A DNA stretch of 64,000 nucleotides from Fructobacillus evanidus (GTDB lineage Bacteria; Bacillota; Bacilli; Lactobacillales; Lactobacillaceae), in the NCBI RefSeq assembly GCF_963580165.1, contig NZ_CAUZLM010000005.1, forward strand, positions 147,503 through 211,502, given 5' to 3'. The translations under genes were made by a program, and so were the position numbers. The notes below the pieces were generated by a model. That model was not told where the DNA came from. It was given only the letters and a program-made list of their open reading frames with translations, and made no database searches. Below, piece after piece: positions 52,296-60,674 of this stretch. The stretch's first letter is position 1; every line of letters starts with the position of its first letter.

Positions 52296-52382
52296 CAAAA
52301 AGCGAGCAATATTTGTTCGCTTTTTTAAAAATTATGAGCCTATTAGTAGGCCCGTAAAAGTGAACCAAAATCCACTTTTACG
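52296..52382 (-). promoter_or_regulatory. Three tandem hairpins between rpsG and fusA
   Basis: In minus-strand order: CGTAAAAGTG/CACTTTTACG (52353-52382), GCCTA/TAGGC (52338-52351) and a terminator-like AAAAAGCGA/TCGCTTTTT (52296-52325). The last is followed by TTTTTG on the minus strand. They could reduce or regulate read-through into fusA. Confidence 0.7.
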
Positions 52383-52388
52383 AAAATC

Positions 52389-52859
52389 CTACCAACGGTA
52401 GTGTGCGAAGGCACGGTTGGCTTCAGCCATCTTGTGTGTGTCTTCACGCTTCTTAACAGAAGCACCGTTTTCGTTGGCTGCGTCAATAATTTCCTTAGCC
52501 AAACGTTCTTCCATTGTGTGTTCGTTACGCAAACGAGCGTAATTTACCAACCAACGCAAGCCCAAAGTAGTCCGACGGTCTGGACGAACTTCGATTGGCA
52601 CCTGGTAGTTAGATCCACCAACACGGCGGGCCTTAACTTCCAAAACTGGCATGATGTTTTCCATTGCTTGTTCGAAAACTTCCAATGGTTCGTTACCAGT
52701 AGTTTCCTTGATGCGGTCAAAAGCTGCATACAAGATAGTTGAAGCAGTTCCACGCTTTCCATCAACCATCAACTTGTTGATCAAACGTGAAACTAACTTT
52801 GAATTGTAAATTGGGTCAGGCAAAACTTCCTGACGCTTCGTATAACCTTTACGTGGCAT
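52389..52859 (-). CDS. rpsG: 30S ribosomal protein S7
   Basis: S7 (156 residues) organises the 3' major domain of 16S rRNA. MPRKGYTKRQEVLPDPIYNS and RVGGSNYQVPIEVRPDRR are diagnostic. It lies between rpsL and fusA. Confidence 0.98.
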   Translation of the reverse strand: MPRKGYTKRQEVLPDPIYNSKLVSRLINKLMVDGKRGTASTILYAAFDRIKETTGNEPLEVFEQAMENIMPVLEVKARRVGGSNYQVPIEVRPDRRTTLGLRWLVNYARLRNEHTMEERLAKEIIDAANENGASVKKREDTHKMAEANRAFAHYRW

Positions 52860-52873
52860 GAGTTGTCCTTTCC

Positions 52874-53287
52874 TTACTTCTTAGGAGCTTTCGTTCCATA
52901 CTTTGAACGTGAAGTCATACGGCCGTCAACACCGGCAGTATCCAAGGCTCCACGAATAACGTGATAACGCACACCAGGCAAATCCTTAACACGACCACCA
53001 CGGATCAAAACAACCGAGTGTTCTTGCAAGTTGTGACCAATACCTGGGATGTAAGCAGTAACTTCGTACAAGTTTGACAAACGTACACGAGCGTACTTAC
53101 GCAAAGCTGAGTTAGGCTTCTTTGGTGTCAAAGTTCCGACACGAGTCGCAACTCCACGCTTTTGTGGGGCAACATTGTTTGTTGCCTTCTTCTTCATTGA
53201 GTTGTAGCCGAAGTTCAAGGCTGGTGACTTTGACTTAGTCGCTTGAGACTTACGTGACTTACGAACCAATTGGTTAATTGTAGGCAT
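52874..53287 (-). CDS. rpsL: 30S ribosomal protein S12
   Basis: S12 (137 residues) monitors decoding. The start MPTINQLVRKSRK at 53287 is fixed by AAGGAG nine bases upstream. TPKKPNSALRKYARVRL and PGVRYHVIRG contain the two streptomycin-related Lys-containing loops of the family (K in PKKPNSA and the GRVKDLPGVRY loop), both intact. It is the first gene of the str operon. Confidence 0.98.
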   Translation of the reverse strand: MPTINQLVRKSRKSQATKSKSPALNFGYNSMKKKATNNVAPQKRGVATRVGTLTPKKPNSALRKYARVRLSNLYEVTAYIPGIGHNLQEHSVVLIRGGRVKDLPGVRYHVIRGALDTAGVDGRMTSRSKYGTKAPKK

Positions 53288-53321
53288 CCTACTATACTCC
53301 TTCATTCTTGTTTTTTCACAG

Positions 53322-53366
53322 TTCCAGGCGTATCATTTTTGTTCATAAACAAAAATGCTCCTGGAA
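53322..53366 (-). promoter_or_regulatory. Large hairpin in the rpsL leader
   Basis: TTCCAGG (53322-53328) and CCTGGAA (53360-53366) enclose a second perfect stem CATTTTTGTT/AACAAAAATG. No T run follows on the minus strand, so it is not a simple terminator; a ribosomal protein binding site is plausible. Confidence 0.65.
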
Positions 53367-53449
53367 GTCCTGCTTCGACTTGCCTTTACACAGGCCTTTT
53401 GCCGGTTTTACCCGCGCAAAAGGACTAATGACTTAAAAGCACGTTGAAT

Positions 53450-53477
53450 ATAATAGCAGGTTTAGAGCTAATGTCAA
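53450..53477 (-). promoter_or_regulatory. Promoter of the str operon
   Basis: TTGACA (complement of 53472-53477) and TATTAT (53450-53455) are 16 nt apart on the minus strand. The -10 context CTGCTATTATATTCAA matches the S10 promoter at 15 of 16 positions. Confidence 0.88.
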
Positions 53478-53542
53478 GGGCTTTTTGCCAGTTTTTTAAG
53501 GGCCGATTTTAATTTTTAGGGTCAACTTTCGTCTAACCCCCT

Positions 53543-54220
53543 ATGACTAACATTTTACTATATTTAACCAACTTAATCATCGTCTCCCTGATTTTTTGCC
53601 TGGCCGACCGGTCCAGTCAAAATCTTTTTCTGTGGACAAAGCGCTCATACTGTTTCAGTTGTCACCACATTCTGTTTTGGTATGACCTCATCCCCGTTTT
53701 CTCGGCTTGGTTTTTAAAGGGACGCTGCCGTTACTGCAAACAACCTTTTGCCAACTGGCGGTTACTGGTTATCCTTGAAGGAATTCTGCCGCTTTTCCTC
53801 ACAGTTCTCTTTCGCCAGAGTAGCCTGTGGGCTCTTTGCTCTGCCTACCTTTTACTTTACCTAGCCAAAGAAGATTGGGCCACCATGACCTGCTCAGCAT
53901 GGTTAGCTTGGTTGTGGGTCGCCATCTTAATCCTGTTCGTTCATCACCCCTATAACGGTTGGCTGTTGACTGCCCTAATTATTTTAGTCCTATGGCTAAC
54001 ATACCGTGGTTTTCTCGGTTCGGGTGACATACCAGTTTTAGCAATTGGTTTCTTCTCTCTCACCGAGCAGGCCTTTCCCCTTTTCTTGCTCTTTTCCAGT
54101 ACCAGCACACTGATTTATTTAGCACTTCATAAAGAAAATCAGCAGAGGCGCCTGCCCTTCATCCCCTTCTTGTTTGTCGGTTTTGTTTTGGCCAATTTGT
54201 TCAACTCTTTTCTCTCCTAA
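53543..54220 (+). CDS. Type IV prepilin peptidase (ComC-like)
   Basis: The protein has 225 residues. The N-terminal part carries two Cys pairs (CFSCHHILFWYDLIPVFSAW, then CRYCKQPF), the zinc-type motif of prepilin peptidases. The catalytic GxGD motif is seen in GFLGSGDIPVLA; a first Asp may be in LAKEDWATM. About six hydrophobic segments follow. Such enzymes process pseudopilins of competence systems. It is a lone plus-strand gene between the str operon and clpC; the com pilin operon is not in this window. No strong ribosome site was seen. Confidence 0.85.
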   Translation: MTNILLYLTNLIIVSLIFCLADRSSQNLFLWTKRSYCFSCHHILFWYDLIPVFSAWFLKGRCRYCKQPFANWRLLVILEGILPLFLTVLFRQSSLWALCSAYLLLYLAKEDWATMTCSAWLAWLWVAILILFVHHPYNGWLLTALIILVLWLTYRGFLGSGDIPVLAIGFFSLTEQAFPLFLLFSSTSTLIYLALHKENQQRRLPFIPFLFVGFVLANLFNSFLS

Positions 54221-54251
54221 AAGCAAACACCAAGTCAACATTTGTAGGCAC

Positions 54252-54275
54252 AAAAAAAGCTAGGTTTCCCTAGCT
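54252..54275 (-). terminator. Terminator after clpC
   Basis: AGCTAGG (54258-54264) pairs with CCTAGCT (54269-54275); on the minus strand seven T follow. Confidence 0.85.
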
Positions 54276-54326
54276 CTTTGCACGCTGACCACCAGATTTT
54301 TACCACTCCGATGGCCATTTTTTGTG

Positions 54327-56810
54327 CTATTCCTTAACGAGTTCGCCCTTTTTTTCAGGCGTTTCGCATTTCTTAATCTTTAGCTTAATTTGACCATGTT
54401 GCGCACCAATTGTGACAACATCTTCCGTGGTAATTTCACCGTCTAGAAGCGCCTCTGAGAGCTTATCTTCGACCTCGGTCTGAATTACCCGACGAACTGG
54501 CCGAGCCCCGTATTCGCGGTCATAACCCGCATCAGCGATGGCATCAATCGCAGCCATCGTCATCTTGACCTTGATGCCCTGCTCGGCTACCCGACGAAGC
54601 AATGACTTGGTCATCAGGCGCACAATTTGGCGAACCTCATCCTTGGTCAATGCATCAAAGACCAAGACTTCATCAATCCGGTTGATAAACTCTGGCCGGA
54701 AGGTTTCCTTGACCGTTTCACGAATCTTGCGTGCCACAGCCTGGTCATCATTTTTCAAATCAGTTGAGCCAAAGCCAAGCATCTTCTCATCCCGCAACCG
54801 AGTTGCGCCCAAGTTGGAGGTCATAATAATCACAGTATTACGAAAGTTGACTTTCCGGCCCTTGGCATCCGTCAAAAAGCCATCATCAAAGACCTGCAAC
54901 ATCAAATTAAAGATGTCAGGATGGGCCTTTTCCACCTCATCCAAAAGAATAATAGAATAAGGGTGGTTACGGACCTGTTCAGTCAATTGGCCACCTTGGT
55001 CATAACCAACATAGCCTGGCGCCGATCCAATTAGTCGTGAAGCAGAATACTGCTCTTGGTATTCGGACATATCAACCCGAATCATATTGTCTTCTGAACC
55101 AAACATGATTTCGGACAAAGCCTTCGCTAACTCGGTTTTACCAACACCAGTTGGTCCCAAAAATAGGAAAGTTCCAATTGGCCGGTTCGGGTCAGACAAG
55201 CCTGACCGTGAACGACGGATGGCACGAGAAACTGCCGAAACAGCTTTTTTCTGCCCAATAACGCGCTTACCCAATTCCTTTTCCAAGTTCACCAAATGAT
55301 CAGATTCTGATTTTTCAACTTGAGTCAACGGTACCCCGGTTTGCTGAGAAATGACTTGAGCAATGTTGGCCGGCGTCACCTTCAAACCAAAGCTTTGATC
55401 CTTTTCCTGCTTCTTTTCCTTACGAAGCAAGGCCCGATCAATCTTCTTTCGCAAGCCCATTTCTTTCAAGCGCAAATCAGCGGCCTTTTCAAAGTCCATT
55501 GCGGCAATGGCCTCATCCTTGGCCTTTTGAATCTTGACCAATTCAACCCGGTCCTTGTGAAGTGGCGTTGCCCGATCGACATCGTCAATCCGCACCTTGG
55601 CCGCCGCTTCATCCATCAAATCAATCGCCTTATCGGGCAAGAACCGGCCGGTAATATACCGTGATGACAGATTAACGGCTGCCTCAACAGCTGCCTGGTC
55701 AATATCAACCTGGTGGAAGTTCTCAAACTTCTTCTTAATACCATTCAAGATGGTAATTGCTTCGGCCGTTGATGGCTCATTAATCGTTACCTGAGCAAAA
55801 CGGCGTTCCAAAGCAGCATCAGACTCGATGTATTGCTGGTATTCATCAAAGGTCGTTGCACCTAACATCTGCAAGTCCCCACGAGCAAGAGCGGGCTTTA
55901 AGATATTAGCCGCATCAATGGCACCCTCCGCGCCACCGGCACCAACGAGAGTATGCAATTCATCAACAAAGAGAATCACGTGTCCATCCGCTTCAATTTC
56001 CTCGATGACTTGCTTAAGTCGGCTTTCAAATTCACCACGGTACTTGGTACCCGCGACTAATGATCCCATATCCAAGGCCATCAAGCGCTTTTTCTTCAAT
56101 GAATCTGGCACCAAACCAGCCACAATTCGTTGTGCCAATCCTTCGGCAATGGCGGTCTTTCCAACACCTGGTTCACCAACTAAGACGGGGTTATTCTTTG
56201 TCCGCCGGGACAAAATTTGGACGACACGCCGAACTTCAGTATCACGACCGATGACGGGATCCAAGTTACCAGCTTTGGCGACTTCGGTCATGTCCCGCGC
56301 TAATTTATCCAAAGTTGGCGTACCCAGCTCCTTGGCTTTCTGCTGTTTTGCCTGTTTGCGTAAATCAGTCACGCCCAAGCGACGTAAAATCGCCTTATTC
56401 ATGTCTTTCAAATTGACGTCTAAGCCAATCAAAATCCGGGATGACAGGATGCTTGCATCCTGGAGCAGTGATAAGAGTAAATGCTCCGTTCCTACTTCAG
56501 CCTGTCCCATCAAGTCCGCTTGATCGGCTGCCCACTTCAAAATCGAAGCGGCCTTAGGTGAGTATGGTAGGTAGGATTCCTGGTTCGCATCCTGGTCCAT
56601 CCCATAGCCCGTAAACCGTTCAATTTCCTCTTTGATTTTGTCACTATTGACGTTAAATTCAGCCAAAACTTTGGCCGCCACGCCCGCTTGCTCCAAAGAC
56701 AAGGCTAGGAGTAGGTGTTCCGTCCCAACGGCACGGTGTTGAAAATACTTTGCTTGGTCTTGTGCCAATGACAAGACGTTTTCTGCAGAACTAGTATACT
56801 TGTTTTCCAT
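54327..56810 (-). CDS. clpC: ATP-dependent Clp protease ATP-binding subunit ClpC
   Basis: ClpC (827 residues) unfolds proteins for ClpP. An N-domain with two Clp repeats (about 1-145) is followed by AAA-1 (Walker A GEPGVGKTA), a short middle region with a UVR-like motif (AKDEAIAAMDFEKAADLRLKE), and AAA-2 (Walker A GPTGVGKTE). The ClpP-docking loop is not assigned with certainty. It is not preceded by ctsR or mcsAB as in Bacillus, and no clear CtsR heptad box was seen upstream; a TATAAT-like -10 lies near 56860. Confidence 0.95.
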   Translation of the reverse strand: MENKYTSSAENVLSLAQDQAKYFQHRAVGTEHLLLALSLEQAGVAAKVLAEFNVNSDKIKEEIERFTGYGMDQDANQESYLPYSPKAASILKWAADQADLMGQAEVGTEHLLLSLLQDASILSSRILIGLDVNLKDMNKAILRRLGVTDLRKQAKQQKAKELGTPTLDKLARDMTEVAKAGNLDPVIGRDTEVRRVVQILSRRTKNNPVLVGEPGVGKTAIAEGLAQRIVAGLVPDSLKKKRLMALDMGSLVAGTKYRGEFESRLKQVIEEIEADGHVILFVDELHTLVGAGGAEGAIDAANILKPALARGDLQMLGATTFDEYQQYIESDAALERRFAQVTINEPSTAEAITILNGIKKKFENFHQVDIDQAAVEAAVNLSSRYITGRFLPDKAIDLMDEAAAKVRIDDVDRATPLHKDRVELVKIQKAKDEAIAAMDFEKAADLRLKEMGLRKKIDRALLRKEKKQEKDQSFGLKVTPANIAQVISQQTGVPLTQVEKSESDHLVNLEKELGKRVIGQKKAVSAVSRAIRRSRSGLSDPNRPIGTFLFLGPTGVGKTELAKALSEIMFGSEDNMIRVDMSEYQEQYSASRLIGSAPGYVGYDQGGQLTEQVRNHPYSIILLDEVEKAHPDIFNLMLQVFDDGFLTDAKGRKVNFRNTVIIMTSNLGATRLRDEKMLGFGSTDLKNDDQAVARKIRETVKETFRPEFINRIDEVLVFDALTKDEVRQIVRLMTKSLLRRVAEQGIKVKMTMAAIDAIADAGYDREYGARPVRRVIQTEVEDKLSEALLDGEITTEDVVTIGAQHGQIKLKIKKCETPEKKGELVKE

Positions 56811-56905
56811 TTTCCCTCCTTATATCATAACGGGGAATGTCGAATCCGATATTGGTACATATTATAACGCAAGTTTATTTTTTCGGAAATAATTCTGAAA
56901 TAAGA

Positions 56906-56939
56906 AAAAGAAAACCAAGGAAATTCCTGGTTTTCTTTT
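56906..56939 (-). terminator. Terminator after prfB
   Basis: AAAAGAAAACCA pairs with TGGTTTTCTTTT around AGGAAATTCC. Confidence 0.88.
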
Positions 56940-56946
56940 CTGTGTT

Positions 56947-58065
56947 TTAATCTGGATTCTTAAGACTTAGCTGCCATTGAAGATAAGCATTAATCAATGG
57001 ATCTAAGTCGCCATCCAAAACTTCTTGTGGTTGGTTACTTTCGTAATTGGTCCGGTGGTCTTTGACCATCTGGTAAGGGTGCATAACGTAAGAACGAATC
57101 TGAGATCCCCAGCCGTTTTCCATCTTTTCCCCGGACAAGGCCGCCCGTTCCGCTTCCTTCTTCTCCAACTCTAACTGGTAGAGCTTTCCCTTCAAGAGGC
57201 GCATGGCGTAATCACGATTACCATATTGTGTTCGTTCGACGGTCGAGGAAACAACAATTCCCGTTGGTTCGTGGGTCAAGCGAACACCCGTTGAAACCTT
57301 GTTAACGTTCTGTCCTCCCGCTCCACCGGAACGGAAGACATCCATCTTAATGTCATCATCGCGAACTTCGACTTCAATACTGTCATCCAACTCTGGCATT
57401 ACATCAACGGAAACGAAAGATGTGTGCCGCCGGCCAGCAGAATCAAATGGTGAAATCCGGACAAAGCGGTGAACACCCTTTTCAGACCGTAAAAAGCCGT
57501 AGGCATTGTGACCGGTAATCTTCAAGGTTGCCGAATCAATCCCGGCTTCATCACCAGCATGATAATCCAAAACATCAACTTTAAAGTCATGTGCTGAAGC
57601 CCAACGGGTATACATCCGGTACAAGTTGGCGCCCCAGTCGGTTGACTCGGTTCCACCAGAACCAGGATGAATTTCCAAAATGGCATTGTTGGCATCGTAC
57701 TCACCCGTCAACAATTGCTCCAGGTTATAGGCCTCAACATCTTTTTGCGTCTTTTCAACCAAGTTGGTTAATTCTTCTTGGCTGTCTTCATCCTCGGGGT
57801 CTTCTTCCACCATCTCGATTAAGACCTCAATTTCATCAGCCTGTTCGGATAAGTTCAAGAAAGAATCACGCCGATTTTTCAATACATTGCTTTGCTCAAT
57901 GATACCCTGAGCCTTTTCTTGGTCGTCCCAAAAACCCGGTTCTGTCATTTGGTATTCAAAATCAGCAATCTCTTCTGTTAGCGCATCCAAGTCCAACGTT
58001 TTGGCAAAACGTTCGATATCCTCTTGGATGGCTGTTAGCGCCTGTTTGGCTGCCACTGTTTCCAT
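56947..58065 (-). CDS. prfB: Peptide chain release factor 2, without programmed frameshift
   Basis: RF2 reads UGA and UAA. GGAGG before the ATG at 58065 gives 372 residues (METVAAKQ). The GGQ motif is in RSGGAGGQNVNKVST, and the codon-recognition SPF is in FVRISPFDSAGRRH. At the place where most prfB genes carry the CUU-UGA frameshift, the frame reads straight through (KTLDLDAL), so no autoregulatory stop is present. It lies between secA and clpC. Confidence 0.96.
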   Translation of the reverse strand: METVAAKQALTAIQEDIERFAKTLDLDALTEEIADFEYQMTEPGFWDDQEKAQGIIEQSNVLKNRRDSFLNLSEQADEIEVLIEMVEEDPEDEDSQEELTNLVEKTQKDVEAYNLEQLLTGEYDANNAILEIHPGSGGTESTDWGANLYRMYTRWASAHDFKVDVLDYHAGDEAGIDSATLKITGHNAYGFLRSEKGVHRFVRISPFDSAGRRHTSFVSVDVMPELDDSIEVEVRDDDIKMDVFRSGGAGGQNVNKVSTGVRLTHEPTGIVVSSTVERTQYGNRDYAMRLLKGKLYQLELEKKEAERAALSGEKMENGWGSQIRSYVMHPYQMVKDHRTNYESNQPQEVLDGDLDPLINAYLQWQLSLKNPD

Positions 58066-58085
58066 GGCGGGTCCTCCCACATAAG

Positions 58086-58111
58086 AAAAGCGAACTGAGC
58101 GTTCGCTTTTT
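58086..58111 (-). terminator. Hairpin between secA and prfB
   Basis: AAAAGCGAAC (58086-58095) pairs with GTTCGCTTTT (58101-58110). The T run on the minus strand is short, so it may be a weak terminator allowing read-through. Confidence 0.6.
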
Positions 58112-58113
58112 GT

Positions 58114-60525
58114 TTACGCTGTTAAGTTCGTACGAATCTCGGCCTTCATAAAGGTCCGGGTAGCATCGTATTCGATATCAGCAATCATTCGATTAAAGTT
58201 TGCAAAGGCTTCGTTTTGGTACTCCACCAATGGATTTAACTGGCCATAACCACGCAAGCCGACTCCTTGGCGCAAACGATCCAAGGCATCAATATGGTCC
58301 GTCCAGTGTTGGTCAACTGTTCGCAAGATAACAATGCGCTCAAAAGCCAATAATTGCTCCTCTTCCTGCAAATCTTGCTTCTTTTCGGCCAGGTTATCAA
58401 GGGCCAACTGATACAAGCGATCCTTGATTTCTTGGCGGTTCAAGTTTTGCAAACGAACAGCACCAAGGTCCTTGGATGTTAATGACGTTTCCACAAAGGC
58501 AGAAAGGGCATCCAAATCCCATTCCTTTTGGTCCTTGCCAGGCGTTTGGGCATCAACCACACGGTTGATTGTCCGCTTAACCATTGGCAACAAAACGTCA
58601 TCCAAGCTCTTCTTTTCATCCAAAACTTGGTCACGTTCACGATAAATCAGCTCACGCTGCTCACGAACGACATCATCATACTGCAAAACGTTCTTACGAG
58701 TATCGTAGTTGTTTCCTTCAACTCGCTTTTGAGCGGATTCAACCGAACGCGTAATCCAGCGATGAGTAATCACCGTGTCTTCGTCATCCATGTTCATCCG
58801 TTGCAGCATTGTCCGAACTCGTTCGGCACCGAAACGAATCATCAAATCATCTTGCAATGACAAGAAGAATTGTGAAGAACCGTGGTCTCCTTGACGACCG
58901 GCACGACCACGCAACTGGTTATCAATTCGACGAGATTCGTGACGTTCCGTGGCAATCACGGCCAAACCACCCAAATCGTCGATACCAGGGCCTAATTTAA
59001 TATCGGTTCCACGACCGGCCATGTTTGTTGCCACCGTAACGGCGCCCCGTTGACCAGCATTGGCAATAATTTCGGCTTCCTTTTCGTTGTTCTTGGCATT
59101 CAAGACGTTATGTGGAATCTTGTGCGCCGTCAACAACTTTGCCACTAATTCAGAAGATTCAACTGAACCTGTTCCCAACAAGACGGGTTGGCCCTTCTTG
59201 TGCAATTCCGCTACCTTATTGATAACCGCATTAAACTTTGTCTTCAAAGATGGGTAGAGCAAATCAGGCAAGTCCTCACGTTGGATTGGCCGGTTCGTTG
59301 GAATTTCAACGACTTCCATGTTATAGATTTCGCGTAATTCTTCTTCTTCCGTCTTGGCCGTTCCAGTCATACCAGACAACTTCTTGTACATCCGGAAGAG
59401 GTTCTGGTAGGTAATTTGGGCCATTGACTTATTTTCTTCACGAACCTCGACGCCTTCTTTGGCTTCGATGGCCTGGTGCAAACCATCAGACAAACGAGTT
59501 CCTTCTGAAATACGCCCCGTTGATTGATCAATCAACTTGACTTCACCGTCTTGAACAACATAGTCCTTATCATTCAAGTAGTTAAAGTTGGCGCGCAAAG
59601 CCTGATCCACGTGGTGGGTCAAAGCTGTGTTTTGCGCATCGTACAAGTTATCCAAGTTAAAGAAGACTTCAGCATTCTTGATTCCTTCACTCGTGAGTGA
59701 AGTATTCTTGCTTTCTTCATCGACCTTATAGTCTTCGTCGCGAGTTAAGGTCTTAACAAAGCGGTCAACCTGTTGGTACAAAGGTGAAACCCCTGAACCA
59801 GGACCAGAAATGATCAATGGTGTTCGAGCCGTATCAATCAAAATTGAATCCGCTTCATCAATCAATGCGTAGTTCAAACCACGTTGCATCACTCGGTCTT
59901 CTGCCCGAGTAACCATGTTGTCACGAAGGTAGTCAAAACCAATATTGAAGTTTGTTGAATAAGTGATATCAGCATCGTATGCAGCCCGCTTTTCATCAGG
60001 AGCAGCATCACCAACGTTCACACCAACAGTCAAGCCCAACCAGTTGTAAAGTTGGCCCATTTGTTCCGCATCACGCTTTGAAAGGTAATCGTTCACCGTC
60101 ACAACGTGGACACCTTGGCCGGCCAATGCGTTCAAATAAACTGCCATTGTGGCCGTCAATGTCTTTCCTTCACCGGTCTTCATTTCGGCTAGGTTTCCAC
60201 CATGCAAAACGATGGCACCCATGATTTGTACTCGGTATGGATAAAGACCCAAAACACGCTTAGCAGCTTCTCTTGCCACCGCGAAGGCTTCAGGCAAAAG
60301 GGCATCCAGCTCTTTGGCCGTTGCCTTTTGCTTTTCAGCTGCAGTTGTCTTGCCAGCTAAAGCTGCTTGAATTTGAATTTGAAAGTCTTGCGTCTTCTTT
60401 TGCAAGGCTTCATCAGACAGGGCAGCAACCGTGTCTGCGTATGACTCTACCTGGTCAGCAACCTTTTCAATCTTTTTTAATTGACGCTTCGAATTGTCGT
60501 AAAGTTTACGGACTGGATTAACCAT
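58114..60525 (-). CDS. secA: Preprotein translocase ATPase SecA
   Basis: SecA (803 residues) pushes secretory proteins through SecYEG. MKTGEGKTLTATMAVYLNAL (about 100-119) is Walker A, and YALIDEADSILIDTARTPL the DEAD segment. TNMAGRGTDIKLG and the RGRAGRQGD motif VI are complete. The C-terminus ends at MKAEIRTNLTA without the Cys-rich zinc tail of many SecA proteins. Confidence 0.97.
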   Translation of the reverse strand: MVNPVRKLYDNSKRQLKKIEKVADQVESYADTVAALSDEALQKKTQDFQIQIQAALAGKTTAAEKQKATAKELDALLPEAFAVAREAAKRVLGLYPYRVQIMGAIVLHGGNLAEMKTGEGKTLTATMAVYLNALAGQGVHVVTVNDYLSKRDAEQMGQLYNWLGLTVGVNVGDAAPDEKRAAYDADITYSTNFNIGFDYLRDNMVTRAEDRVMQRGLNYALIDEADSILIDTARTPLIISGPGSGVSPLYQQVDRFVKTLTRDEDYKVDEESKNTSLTSEGIKNAEVFFNLDNLYDAQNTALTHHVDQALRANFNYLNDKDYVVQDGEVKLIDQSTGRISEGTRLSDGLHQAIEAKEGVEVREENKSMAQITYQNLFRMYKKLSGMTGTAKTEEEELREIYNMEVVEIPTNRPIQREDLPDLLYPSLKTKFNAVINKVAELHKKGQPVLLGTGSVESSELVAKLLTAHKIPHNVLNAKNNEKEAEIIANAGQRGAVTVATNMAGRGTDIKLGPGIDDLGGLAVIATERHESRRIDNQLRGRAGRQGDHGSSQFFLSLQDDLMIRFGAERVRTMLQRMNMDDEDTVITHRWITRSVESAQKRVEGNNYDTRKNVLQYDDVVREQRELIYRERDQVLDEKKSLDDVLLPMVKRTINRVVDAQTPGKDQKEWDLDALSAFVETSLTSKDLGAVRLQNLNRQEIKDRLYQLALDNLAEKKQDLQEEEQLLAFERIVILRTVDQHWTDHIDALDRLRQGVGLRGYGQLNPLVEYQNEAFANFNRMIADIEYDATRTFMKAEIRTNLTA

Positions 60526-60674
60526 GCTTATATCGGTGACCGTTAAAAAACGGACACACTCCCTTCATCACAAAATGTTCATTAAAATTTAAGAATACTA
60601 CAGCCTAGTATAGCAAAAAAGCCGTGGAAATAACAGACTTGGCAGTCTGAAATCAGCCATCAGCTTGGTTGTTT

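Noticed and set aside
56811..56905. CtsR operator upstream of clpC
   Set aside because: No tandem GGTCAAA-type heptads could be found in the clpC leader.
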